From: SHYR01 sp036013055
GTDB taxonomy: Bacteria; Chloroflexota; Dehalococcoidia; UBA2979
Length of the DNA stretch: 64,000 nucleotides
Direction of reading: 5' to 3'
Assembly (NCBI GenBank): GCA_036013055.1
Contig: DASCQM010000011.1
Location: 6,180-70,179, forward strand
The position numbers and the translations under genes were made by a program. The notes under the pieces were generated by a model, which was not told the DNA's origin, made no database searches, and was given only the letters and a program-made list of their open reading frames with translations. How positions within the stretch are numbered: the first letter of the stretch is position 1; every line of letters starts with the position of its first letter. This document shows positions 26,900 to 35,681 of the stretch, piece by piece.

Positions 26900-28111
26900 C
26901 TACGCGGTGCTGCCAGACGCTGCCGAGACCGGCTCGTCGACGCTTGTCGACGTGAAGTACTCGCGCAGGCGGTCGATGCCCTCGTTGTAGCGGTCGTTGC
27001 AGAACGCGAGGCGCAGGTCGTGCGGGACGCCGAAGTCGGTTCCCGGCACCACGGCGACGTGGACGCGCTTGAGAATGTCGCGCGCCAATTCCTTCGATGA
27101 GGCGAAGCCGTGGTCGTTGTTCCACTGCTCGCATCGCAGGATGGCGTAGAAGCCGCCGTCGGCCGGGATCGGCTCGCAGCCCGTGCCGGTCAGCCGTTCC
27201 GTGGTGTATTCCGCGCGGGATCGATAGGTGCTGTTCAGCTCCTCGGGGCTCTCCTCGTCCTCGAGCGCCGCGATCATGCCGTCCTGGTAGGCGGGATCGG
27301 TGCAGAGCAGCGTGTGCTGCTGGATCACGCGCAGGTTCATCTGCAGTTCCTCGGGCAGGATCGCGAAGCCGATGCGCTTCGTGTACATGCGGTAGCCCTT
27401 GGAGAAGCTGTTCGTGACGATCGTCATGTCCTTGTACTCGGGCAGCAGCGCGAGCGGCGAGTGGAACTCGTCGTAGAACATCACGTTGTTGTAGATCTCG
27501 TCGTTCAGGATGTAGGCCTGTCGATCGACGATCTCGTAGATCTCGCGCATCTCGTCGGGCGTCACGATGTTGCCGATCGGGTTGCCGGGCGAGTTGATCA
27601 CGACGAGCGACGTGCGCTCCGGCGAGAAGTTGCGACGGAACGAGTCCATGTCGACCCGCTTCGTGTCGATGTCGATGTCGTAGAACTTGACCGTCGCGCC
27701 GGCCAGCGTGGCGCAGTAGAGGTAGAGCGAGTAGTACGGGCGCGGAATCATGATTTCATATTCGGGCCCGGAGACGAGCTGGAAGATGTTGCGGAAGATC
27801 GGCGAGCTGCCGGTGTTGACGATCACCGAGTCGGCGGCGACGTCCGTTTTGTGGTTGCGGTTGTAGAAGTCCGCGATCGCCTCGCGTAGCTCGGGGAGCC
27901 CTTCCGGATAGACGCGGCGCACGAAATCGGGGTCGCGCAGCTTGTCGATCATACGGTCGAGGACGGTATCCGGCATCGGCATCTCGGAGACGCCGATCGT
28001 CAGCTTGAGAACGTCGGCACCCTCCTCGATCAGTTCGTCAGCCAGTTCATCAAGCACGAACATCTGGAACTCCAGATCGTTCGGCATCAAGTCTCTGATC
28101 GTGCGTGGCAC
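26900..28111 (-). CDS. Class I/II PLP-dependent aminotransferase
   Basis: A 403-residue fold type I aminotransferase. Blocks: VYPEGLPELREAIADFYNR, NTGSSPIFRNIFQLV (phosphate-binding loop), NSPGNPIGN, LNDEIYNNVMF and the Schiff-base Lys in TNSFSKGYRMYTKRIGF, with the carboxylate Arg in HDLRLAFCND. It resembles aspartate/alanine-type aminotransferases. It lies 29 bp upstream of the nucleotidyltransferase fusion in the same direction and is likely the first gene of the three-gene cluster, perhaps making or interconverting the amino precursor (inference). Confidence 0.9.
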   Translation of the reverse strand: MPRTIRDLMPNDLEFQMFVLDELADELIEEGADVLKLTIGVSEMPMPDTVLDRMIDKLRDPDFVRRVYPEGLPELREAIADFYNRNHKTDVAADSVIVNTGSSPIFRNIFQLVSGPEYEIMIPRPYYSLYLYCATLAGATVKFYDIDIDTKRVDMDSFRRNFSPERTSLVVINSPGNPIGNIVTPDEMREIYEIVDRQAYILNDEIYNNVMFYDEFHSPLALLPEYKDMTIVTNSFSKGYRMYTKRIGFAILPEELQMNLRVIQQHTLLCTDPAYQDGMIAALEDEESPEELNSTYRSRAEYTTERLTGTGCEPIPADGGFYAILRCEQWNNDHGFASSKELARDILKRVHVAVVPGTDFGVPHDLRLAFCNDRYNEGIDRLREYFTSTSVDEPVSAASGSTA

Positions 28112-28370
28112 TCAGTGTCTCCTCGGGTGGTCAGCACCCACGATGCGCGGCGGCTGCCGCGTCGCGAACGAGCAATTCAGGTTCACCGCAGCGGACAGGC
28201 GTCGCGCAGTTGGGCGGCTCGTGCTGAGTCGGAATGGAATCGAAACACTAAGGCACAGGGCCGCAAATAGCGAGCCGAGGGCGATCCGACGCCTCCTCGC
28301 GCGAATCTACGGCGTGTACCATCGCGCCCGGCGACGGAACCAGGCGATCACGATCAGCGAGAGGCAGAAG

Positions 28371-29018
28371 ATGGACGCAATCGAAGCTGGTGAGCGATTC
28401 GCGATGACGCTCGGCGAAGCGATGTTCACGATGCGCGCGATCCGGCGCCTGAAGCCCGACCCGATCGACGATCTTGACCTGCGCGACATCCTGACGGCCG
28501 CCACGCGGGCGCCGTCCGGTGGCAACAGCCAGCCGTGGCACTTCCTCGTCGTGCAGGGCCCGGCCCAGCGCCAGCGCTTCGCGGATCTCTACCGCGAGGC
28601 GTGGTGGGCGAAACGCGCCGATGAAGGCATCGAGGGGCCGGAGGGCATCGTGCGCCCCACCGCTCAGTCTGCAATGGGGCTGGCGGACGAGATCGGCACG
28701 GCGCCGGTCGTGGTGCTCGTCTGCGCGAACTCGCGTGGACCGGGGCCGATGGCATCGGTGATCCCGGCCGCGCAGAACCTGTTGCTCGCCGCCCGCGCAA
28801 TCGGCATCGGCGGCACGATCACGACGCTCCATGCGGTTGTCGACGAGCGCGTCCACGAGCTGTTCGCCATCCCGGACGAGGTGCAGGTCGTCTACTGCGT
28901 CCCGCTCGGCTACCCGAAGGGCGGGTTCGGCGACCTCGACCGCAAGCCATTGCCGGAGGTGGTCTCACTCGACGCGTGGGCGGCAACGCCGGGCTGGGCC
29001 GAGGATGAGCGAGCGTAA
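28371..29018 (+). CDS. Nitroreductase-family FMN oxidoreductase
   Basis: A 215-residue protein starting at ATG 28371 with GAGAGGCAG just upstream; a longer in-frame reading from 27942 is antisense to the aminotransferase. Motifs: MRAIRRLKPDPI (FMN phosphate contact), RAPSGGNSQPWHFLVV, and GIGGTITTLHAV with YCVPLGYPKGGFG near the end. Family members are NAD(P)H-dependent FMN enzymes that reduce nitro groups, quinones or flavins, including BluB-like and F420-linked forms. The 259-bp gap from the divergent aminotransferase holds no other gene. Confidence 0.9.
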   Translation: MDAIEAGERFAMTLGEAMFTMRAIRRLKPDPIDDLDLRDILTAATRAPSGGNSQPWHFLVVQGPAQRQRFADLYREAWWAKRADEGIEGPEGIVRPTAQSAMGLADEIGTAPVVVLVCANSRGPGPMASVIPAAQNLLLAARAIGIGGTITTLHAVVDERVHELFAIPDEVQVVYCVPLGYPKGGFGDLDRKPLPEVVSLDAWAATPGWAEDERA

Positions 29019-29220
29019 GCCTCGCTCCCTCCGCGCTCCCGCGCGGACTGCGACTCTGTCGTCGAATCTGCCGTATTCAGATTCACACCTGACGTGCGAC
29101 CCGCCAACACCAACGTTATCGCTTCACATCACGACGCGGCGGTTACACTCTTTGTGACGACATTTATCGGCTAACAGACGCCGGATCGCCCCGAATCTGG
29201 GGGCATGACAGAGGGCACGA

Positions 29221-29667
29221 ATGACCGAAGAAAGCGGCGTGCTGCACGTTCTCGTGGTGGAGGACGACGAAGGCAGTCGAGAGTTGATGTCCGAGGTCTT
29301 TCTTGAGTTCGGTCACACCGTCGTAGGGACGGAGGACGGTGCCAGCGGCATCGCGGCGCTCGAGGAAGAGGACACGAACTTCGACCTGATGGTGCTCGAC
29401 ATCCAGATGCCGGTGATGAACGGCATCGACGTCGCGATCAAGGTGCGACAGAACCCTCGTTTCCGCGACCTCCCGATCCTCGCCGTCACCGCACTCGCCC
29501 ATCCTAGCGACGCCGCTCGCATCCTGCGTGCCGGCTGCGACGCCTACCTCTCGAAGCCGGTATCGATCACCGAGGTGCGGGACGCCGCACGAATGCTGCT
29601 CGACGAGGGGCGCTCACGGGCGGCACTGCACGCATTTGCGGACGCAGTAGCAAGGAAGAACCAGTAG
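29221..29667 (+). CDS. Single-domain response regulator (CheY-like receiver)
   Basis: A 148-residue receiver domain with no output domain. The acidic pair is in VVEDDEGS, the phospho-acceptor Asp in LMVLDIQMPVMNG (about residue 60), the Thr in LAVTALA and the Lys in YLSKPVS. Such proteins pass phosphate between histidine kinases or bind partners directly. A Ser/Thr kinase pseudogene follows after 38 bp; no histidine kinase is in the window. GAGGG lies 5 nt before the ATG. Confidence 0.93.
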   Translation: MTEESGVLHVLVVEDDEGSRELMSEVFLEFGHTVVGTEDGASGIAALEEEDTNFDLMVLDIQMPVMNGIDVAIKVRQNPRFRDLPILAVTALAHPSDAARILRAGCDAYLSKPVSITEVRDAARMLLDEGRSRAALHAFADAVARKNQ

Positions 29668-29705
29668 GCGCGAAGTTCCGCCAGCGGCGGTAAGGCTGAC
29701 GACAC

Positions 29706-31147
29706 GTGGAGACATACATCCTTCACGAGGCGATCGGTTCAGGCAGATTCGGCACTGTCCATCGCGCGACGCATGAGACCTTCGGCATCGACCGCGCCGT
29801 GAAGTTGCTCGATGCCCGCTACACAGACGCGGCGTCGGTCGGCGAAGCCGTCCAGCGCGCCGCCGTAGAGGCGAGGGAAATCAGCCCCCAGTACGCGGTG
29901 CAGGTCTACGACTCCGGCCAGGCAGACGGGCAGGTGTGGTTCGCCAGCGAGTTGATGCCGCTCGGTGCACTCTCGCCGACGCGGGCGGAGCCAAGCTCTC
30001 AGACTTCGGGATCACCGCCACGCTCGCCGCCGAGGTCGGTGTCGACACGTCCAGCGACCCCACGCGCTACCAGCCACCTGAGCAGGGCTCCGGCGACGCC
30101 GCACGCGCCTCCGATCTCTACGCGCTGGGCAAGATTGCGCTCGAGATGTTCGGCGCCGACGCAGCGGCGCTGCCGATGGTCGAAGAGACCGACCCCGAGC
30201 TCTGGGAGCTCCTGCAGCGGATGCTGGACGAAGATCCGGGGCAGCGACCCGAGGCGATCGAGATCCGCGACGTGTTGCTCCGCTCTGCCGGCACGCCGCC
30301 GCCCGAGCCGATCTCCCACGTCGAGCGGGAGGAGCCAGAACCGACGCTCATCGACCGGCTGCGCGAGCGCGCGGCGCTCGTTGCTGTCGGTGGCGTCGTC
30401 GTCGTTGCCGCACTCGCCTCTGTGGTGGCGCTGCTCGCGGGCGGCGGCGACACGAGCGAGACCGGCAGTGCCACGACGAACCTCGCGACAGGCGCCGGAG
30501 GAACCGGTGTCCTCACAGCCGGAGAGACCGACAGCCAGCCACCGTCCGACGGCAGCAACGACGACGGCGAGGGAGGCCCCCTCGGCATCATCCTCGATGT
30601 AGTCAGGGACGCCGTCGATCCCGACGCGGAGCCCGCCACAACCAGCACGGCGACGCCGGTACCGCCAACGCCAACGCCAGCTCCGTTGCTACCGTTCCTC
30701 ACGCCGACCCCGACCCCGACTCCTCCGCCACCACCGACCCCGACGGCGACGCCAACGCCACCACCGACAGCGACACCCACGCCAACCGCGACGCCGATCG
30801 TCGTGGTGACCGTGACGGGGCCCTGTCCGCCCATCGACCTGCGTGCGCCGGGCGTCAATCAGCCCACACAGCAGGCATCGCTGATCCTGCCGTTCACGGC
30901 CTGGGGTGAGAACGTCTGCGGGCGGGACATCGTCACCGCCTACATCGGCAGCGAGTTCTGCCGCGCGACGGTCGCCGATGACGACGGGCGCTGGTTCCTG
31001 CAGATCGAGTCCACCGACGCCTGCGCGCCGGAGGACGGCGCGGTTCTGCGCTTCGAGCTCAACCTGCAGCCGACCGCGGCAGAGGCGATCTGGCACGCGG
31101 CCGAAGCCAACGTGAACGGGCTTGTCCTCAGGGGCCCGATCGACTGA
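29706..31147 (+). pseudogene. Membrane Ser/Thr protein kinase (PknB-like) with the catalytic loop deleted and a frame change
   Basis: The N-lobe (from GTG 29706) is intact: glycine loop IGSGRFGTVHRA, Lys in RAVKLL and the hinge WFASELMPLGAL. At about 29965-29990 the frame shifts and the text jumps to GGAKLSDFGI, so roughly 50-60 codons with the alpha-E helix and HRD catalytic loop are missing. The second frame continues with TRYQPPEQ (APE-like), SDLYALGKIALEMFG, a single membrane helix (AALVAVGGVVVVAALASVVAL), a Pro/Thr-rich TPTPTP linker and a secreted C-terminal domain with four Cys. As written it cannot be an active kinase; a true deletion or an assembly collapse are both possible. Confidence 0.72.
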
Positions 31148-31229
31148 TCGATCCGCGCGCGCACGTCGCAGCCGATCCGCTCGCAGGCGTAGACTGCGCA
31201 GGCTCGAAGGCACGTTCGAGGAGGGCGCC

Positions 31230-32414
31230 ATCGACTTCGCATTCAACTCCGACCAGCAGGCGTTTCGCGCCGACGTGAAGCAGTTCATCGCCGAGACGCT
31301 CACCGACGAGTTCCGTGAGCAGCATCGCGGGCAGGCCTCCGTGCCCGAGTACAGCCGCGAGGCCGGTGAGCGCGGCTGGCTCGCCGTCGCCTGGCCGGAG
31401 CAGTTCGGTGGCGGGGGCTTCAGCTTCTTCGAGCAGATGATCTATATGGAGGAGATGGCGGAAGCCGGCGCCCCGCAGGAGCACCACCGCCGGGCCGTGC
31501 AGCAGGTCGGCCCGTCGATCATCCTCTCCGGCTCTGACGAGCAGAAGCGCGAGTACCTGCCCCGCATCGCCAGTGGTGAGATCTCGTTTGCGATGGGGCT
31601 GTCCGAGCCCGGTGCCGGCTCCGACCTGGCTGCCGTCTCGACTGCTGCTGTGCGCGACGGCGATGAGTTCGTGCTCAACGGGCACAAGCTCTTCACCAGC
31701 GGCGCGCACTACTCCGACTACCTCTGGGCGGTCACCCGCACCGACCCGGACGCGCCAAAGCATCGCGGCATCTCGATGCTGATCGTGCCGCTGCATGAGA
31801 CGGGCGTCAGCGTGCGCCCGCTGCTCGACATGCTCGGCGAGCACCACATCAACGAGGTGTTTATGGAGGACGTGCGCGTGCCCGCCGCAAACCTCGTCGG
31901 CGAGGAGAACCGCGGCTGGTACGTGAACGCGACGACGATGGACTTCGAGCGCTCCGGCATCGCCCGCATCGCCGGCCTCCGACGCTCGCGCAGTCGCGCC
32001 ATCGAGGAGATGCGATCGATGCCAGAGGCGCGCGACCGCATCGGTCACGAACCGCGGCGAGTACGCATCGCCGACCTCGCGATCGCGATCGAGGTCTCGC
32101 AATGGCTCGCCTACCGCGTGACGTGGATGCAGGCCTCCGCGCGCGTGCCGAACTACGAGGTCTCGATCACCAAAGTGCTGGCAACCGAGGCCGGACAGAA
32201 GCTCTCGCACGAGATGGTCGGCTACCACGGCCCGATCGCGTGGACGCTGCCCGCCGACGGTGGTGCCGCGGACGGGCGATCGGACACCGGAGCGCCGGGC
32301 CAGAGCTGGGGCGCGAGCGTCGTCGGCGGCATCCCCGCGACGATCGCACAAGGTTCGAACGAGATTCAGCGCAACGTGATCGCCACGCGCGGTCTCGGTC
32401 TGCCGCGAGGCTAG
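31230..32414 (+). CDS. Acyl-CoA dehydrogenase, probable ATC start codon
   Basis: A 394-residue flavoprotein that oxidises acyl-CoA thioesters at the alpha-beta position. Homology-like text starts at IDFAFNSDQQAFRADVKQFI; the codon in the Met position is ATC (31230), preceded by a perfect GAGGAGG 5 nt upstream. The nearest standard start, TTG 31122, would add 36 mostly Arg/Ser residues. Blocks: FAMGLSEPGAGSDLA (FAD/substrate), FVLNGHKLFTSGAHYSDYLW, FMEDVRVPAANLVGEENRGW and the C-terminal QGSNEIQRNVIATRGLGLP. It is 4 bp before a CaiB-type CoA-transferase in a probable operon. Confidence 0.9.
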   Translation: MDFAFNSDQQAFRADVKQFIAETLTDEFREQHRGQASVPEYSREAGERGWLAVAWPEQFGGGGFSFFEQMIYMEEMAEAGAPQEHHRRAVQQVGPSIILSGSDEQKREYLPRIASGEISFAMGLSEPGAGSDLAAVSTAAVRDGDEFVLNGHKLFTSGAHYSDYLWAVTRTDPDAPKHRGISMLIVPLHETGVSVRPLLDMLGEHHINEVFMEDVRVPAANLVGEENRGWYVNATTMDFERSGIARIAGLRRSRSRAIEEMRSMPEARDRIGHEPRRVRIADLAIAIEVSQWLAYRVTWMQASARVPNYEVSITKVLATEAGQKLSHEMVGYHGPIAWTLPADGGAADGRSDTGAPGQSWGASVVGGIPATIAQGSNEIQRNVIATRGLGLPRG

Positions 32415-32418
32415 CGCG

Positions 32419-33681
32419 GTGGCAGGACCGTTCGAGGGGCTGACAATCGTCGAATTCGGCCGCTTCATCGCCGTCCCCTACTGCGCGCAGCTCTTCGCGG
32501 ACGGCGGCGCGGACGTGATCAAGGTCGAGCCGATCATCGGTGACGAGACCCGCCGCAACGGGCAGATCATCGAGGGCGAAGGCCGCCAGTACCTGAACAA
32601 GAACCGCGGCAAACGCTCGCTCGCGGTCGATCTCAACGACGAGGCGGCGCGCGACGCGGTGAAGGCGCTGGTGCATCGCGCCGACATCGTGCTGGCGAAC
32701 TTCCGCCCCGGCCTCGCCGAGGGGTTCGGACTTGACTACGACTCCGTCGCGGCGGTGAACCCGCGCGTGATCTACGCGGAGAACACCGGCTACGGACACG
32801 CGGGTCCGCTCGCCGATGCGCCCGGCATCGACATCACGCTGCAGGCGTACTCCGGGATCGCGCAGTTCCATCCGGACGACGGGCCGATCAGGCAGCCGAA
32901 CCCGCTCACGGACTACGGCACGGCGCTGATAATGGCGTGGGGCGTCTCGACCGCGCTCTATCATCGCGAGCGCTCTGGCCGCGGCCAGAAGTTGGACACA
33001 TCGCTGCTGCAGGCCGCGCTCGTGCTGCAGAACAACCATCTCAACCACATCGATGCGATCGACAGCGGCCGCAGCGAGTTCGCCGAGTACTTGAAGACGG
33101 CTTTCGCGGACGGCGCGAGCTGGTCCGACGTGCTTGAGGCCCGCGCGGAAGCGCAGGCAGCCGTGCCGATGAACGCGTACTATGGCTTCCATCGCACGTC
33201 GGACGGCACGATCGCGCTCGGCGGCGGTAGCGTCGCGATCCGGCGGCAGATCGTGAAGTTGCTGGAGATCGAGGACCGCTGGGTCACCGAGCCCGGCTGG
33301 ATGCCAGACGACGCGCGAGCGCATGCCACGGCGATGGTGGAGCAGATGTCGACGACTCTCGCGGCACACACGACGGAGCATTGGCTCGCAGCATTCCGCG
33401 GCATTGGCGTGCCGGTGGCGCCGGTGCAGATGACGGAGCAGGTGATCGAAGACGAGCAGGTGTTGGCGAACGGGTACGTCGTGCGGCTCGAACACGAGCT
33501 GTTGGGCGGCTACACCGTGACTGCACCGCCGGTGCAGTTCAGCGAGACCGCGCTCTCGGCGGAGAACGGGTCGCCCGTGCTCGGCAAGCACACGCGGGAA
33601 CTGCTGGGCGAGGCCGGGCTCGACAACGCCGCCATCAACGCGCTGATCGAGGCGGGCGCGGCGCGGGAGCCGTCCGCGTGA
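32419..33681 (+). CDS. CaiB/BaiF family III CoA-transferase
   Basis: A 420-residue enzyme of the formyl-CoA transferase family, complete from GTG 32419. The N-terminus LTIVEFGRFIAVPYCAQLFADGGADVIKVE, the GGDETR-like region IIGDETRRNGQ, LNKNRGKRSLAVDLN and FRPGLAEGFGLDYDSV are textbook; the catalytic Asp is expected in the GIDITLQAYSGIAQ block. The spacing of 4 bp to the acyl-CoA dehydrogenase suggests the pair activates and then desaturates the same acid. The substrate is unknown. Confidence 0.93.
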   Translation: MAGPFEGLTIVEFGRFIAVPYCAQLFADGGADVIKVEPIIGDETRRNGQIIEGEGRQYLNKNRGKRSLAVDLNDEAARDAVKALVHRADIVLANFRPGLAEGFGLDYDSVAAVNPRVIYAENTGYGHAGPLADAPGIDITLQAYSGIAQFHPDDGPIRQPNPLTDYGTALIMAWGVSTALYHRERSGRGQKLDTSLLQAALVLQNNHLNHIDAIDSGRSEFAEYLKTAFADGASWSDVLEARAEAQAAVPMNAYYGFHRTSDGTIALGGGSVAIRRQIVKLLEIEDRWVTEPGWMPDDARAHATAMVEQMSTTLAAHTTEHWLAAFRGIGVPVAPVQMTEQVIEDEQVLANGYVVRLEHELLGGYTVTAPPVQFSETALSAENGSPVLGKHTRELLGEAGLDNAAINALIEAGAAREPSA

Positions 33682-33706
33682 GCCACGCGCTGGTGAGGTG
33701 GGCGCG

Positions 33707-34720
33707 ATGAGCCGCGCGCTGGTTGTCGGCGGCACCGGACCGACGGGGCCACACATCGTCAACGCGCTGCTCGCCGACGGCTACGAGGTCGTGATCTTCC
33801 ACACCGGCGCGCACGAGGCCGAACTCGATGGCAAGGTCGAGCATCGCCACGGCGACGCACGCGATGCCGAGAGCATCGCCGCCGCCCTCGGAGACGAGCG
33901 CTGGGACGTCGCGGTCTGCACGTCGGGTCGGCTGCGCGCGCTCGCCGAGCATCTCAGCGGCAAGACCGGCCGCCTCGTCGGCATCACCGGACAGCCCGTC
34001 TACGCAGGTTCGAACCTGCCGACGCCGACCGGCAAGCTACCGCTCCCCGTTCCGGAGGACGCAGAACGTCAGTCCGACAAGGAGGGCTACACCGGCCGCG
34101 TCGCCGTCGGTGAGGACCAGCTCTTCGAGCAGCACGCGAACGGCGACTTCGAGACCGTGATCGTGCGCTATCCCGGCATCTTTGGTCCGCGAGCGCCGAT
34201 CAACCACGAGTGGGCGGTCGTGCGCCGCATCATCGACGAGCGCCCGTTCATGCTGATGCCCCACGACGGCGCCTCGTACTTCCAGCGCGGCGCGGCGGAG
34301 AACGTCGGGCGGCTCGTCTATCTTGCCGCCACCCACCCGCGGGCCGCCGGCGAGGCGTTCAACGCCGGCGACGACCGCGTGATGAGTAGCCTCCACGTCG
34401 CAGAGGTGATCGCCGATGAGCTGGGCTCCGCGATCGAGTTCCTTGGCGTCCCCGCCGAACTCTGCCGCGGCGTCTACCCGCTCGCGGAGAAGTCGAGCAT
34501 CGTCCTCGACATGTCGAAGCGGCGCGAGCTGCTTGGCTACAGCGACGTTGTCGAGGTCGAGGTCGCGACGCGGCAGACCGCACGCTGGCTCATCGACCAC
34601 CCGCCGGACGAAGACGACCTGCGGCCCGGCGGGCACGGGCGCATCGACTACGAGCGCGAGGACGGCATCGCAGCCGCGTGGCGCGAACTACTCGCGGCGG
34701 CGCAGGATCGCCTGCAGTAG
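33707..34720 (+). CDS. NAD-dependent epimerase/dehydratase-like (extended SDR), atypical active site
   Basis: A 337-residue Rossmann protein. ATG 33707 is preferred to GTG 33698 because GAGGTGGG then lies at normal distance. ALVVGGTGPTGPHIVNALL is the NAD(P) motif, with HGDARD after beta-3 and RYPGIFGPRAP in the substrate half. The usual Tyr-x3-Lys is not found; the equivalent region reads GYTGRVAVGEDQ. It may therefore act as an atypical reductase, an isomerase or a binding protein. It follows the CoA-transferase after 25 bp. Confidence 0.82.
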   Translation: MSRALVVGGTGPTGPHIVNALLADGYEVVIFHTGAHEAELDGKVEHRHGDARDAESIAAALGDERWDVAVCTSGRLRALAEHLSGKTGRLVGITGQPVYAGSNLPTPTGKLPLPVPEDAERQSDKEGYTGRVAVGEDQLFEQHANGDFETVIVRYPGIFGPRAPINHEWAVVRRIIDERPFMLMPHDGASYFQRGAAENVGRLVYLAATHPRAAGEAFNAGDDRVMSSLHVAEVIADELGSAIEFLGVPAELCRGVYPLAEKSSIVLDMSKRRELLGYSDVVEVEVATRQTARWLIDHPPDEDDLRPGGHGRIDYEREDGIAAAWRELLAAAQDRLQ

Positions 34721-34754
34721 CGCCGTACGCGCCACGACCGACGGAGGACAGACG

Positions 34755-35186
34755 ATGAGCGACCCTGCCGGCGAGGCAATCGCCGCGTTCCAACGGTGGA
34801 GCGACGGTTTCAACGCTCGCGACGTCGAGGCGCAGGTCGCCACGATGCACTTTCCGCACGTCCGCATCTCCGCGACGAACGAGCTGCAGCGCTGGGAGAG
34901 CGCGGACGACTTCCGCGCGCAGCACGACCGCCTCACCGAGCGGCTACGTGCCGAGGGCTGGGATCACACCGCTTCGCCATCGATCGAGGTGGTGCAGGTC
35001 GGTGATCAGAAGGTGCACCTGGCGATGCACCAGTCGCGGCAGCACGCGGACGGCACCGAGTACAACGGCTTCGACACGCTCTGGATCTTTACGCAGATCG
35101 ATGGTCGCTGGGGCGTGCAGTTCCGCTCGTCGTTCCTCGCAAACGCGGCGCAGGGCTTCCGAGCTGGCTCAGAGGGCAAGTCGTAA
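34755..35186 (+). CDS. NTF2-like (SnoaL-type) small protein
   Basis: A 143-residue protein from ATG 34755, with GGAGGA 7 nt upstream. It reads FQRWSDGFNARDVEAQVATM at the start, then HFPHVRISATNELQRW and TLWIFTQIDGRWGVQFRSSF at the end, the alpha-then-curved-sheet layout of the NTF2-like superfamily (SnoaL, steroid isomerase). Such proteins may be isomerases, cyclases or ligand binders. It lies at the end of the acyl-CoA dehydrogenase / CoA-transferase / SDR series, suggesting a linked catabolic role. Confidence 0.7.
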   Translation: MSDPAGEAIAAFQRWSDGFNARDVEAQVATMHFPHVRISATNELQRWESADDFRAQHDRLTERLRAEGWDHTASPSIEVVQVGDQKVHLAMHQSRQHADGTEYNGFDTLWIFTQIDGRWGVQFRSSFLANAAQGFRAGSEGKS

Positions 35187-35212
35187 CCGTCGCTGGCAGC
35201 GCGCCCGCGGCG

Positions 35213-35563
35213 TTACCCGGCGAGCGGGATGAACATGCACATCCCGGACTGCAGCACGTGCGAAGTGTGGCCGTTCCCGGTCGTGTCCTCCGCGCGCAGC
35301 ACGTCACCAGGCTCCATCACCATGCTCGAACCGTCGCCGCAGCCGATCTCGACCGACGCGGTGAGGTAGACGACGTACTGCAGTCGCGGCGCGTTGTGGA
35401 ACTCGCCGACCGGTCCCGCCTCCCGCTTCAAGAAGTTCGCCGAGGTCGTCGGCAGCATCTCCGTGCGAGTGCCGTTGCGCTCGACGTAATCGAACTCGCT
35501 CGAATCGAGCGATTCGACGTGGGATTCGCCATCGTCGCCGGTGTATACGCGCCCAAGCTTCAT
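35213..35563 (-). CDS. Small cupin-domain protein
   Basis: A 116-residue single-domain cupin from ATG 35563 with TTGGAGG 9 nt upstream. The sequence VGEFHNAPRLQYVVYLTASV is cupin motif 1 (one His visible), and MVMEPGDVLRAEDTTGNGHTS is motif 2 with PGD and His. It could bind a metal and act on a small acid or serve as a sensor. It is divergent from the thioredoxin-like selenoprotein candidate with 118 bp between; a TATAGT -10 candidate faces this gene. Confidence 0.75.
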   Translation of the reverse strand: MKLGRVYTGDDGESHVESLDSSEFDYVERNGTRTEMLPTTSANFLKREAGPVGEFHNAPRLQYVVYLTASVEIGCGDGSSMVMEPGDVLRAEDTTGNGHTSHVLQSGMCMFIPLAG

Positions 35564-35681
35564 CAGCAGCCTCCAACGGTCTCGATGCTTCGGGCGCACT
35601 ATACGACGCTCCGGACTAGGATTCAGACGAGGTTCCGGAGCGCGCGTCGATGGCTGCGCCGTGTGGACGGAAGGTTGTGCG

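Noticed and set aside
26871..27134. N-terminal extension of the nucleotidyltransferase fusion
   Set aside because: It lies inside the coding region of the upstream aminotransferase and is Arg-rich; the ATG at 26870 gives the normal family start.
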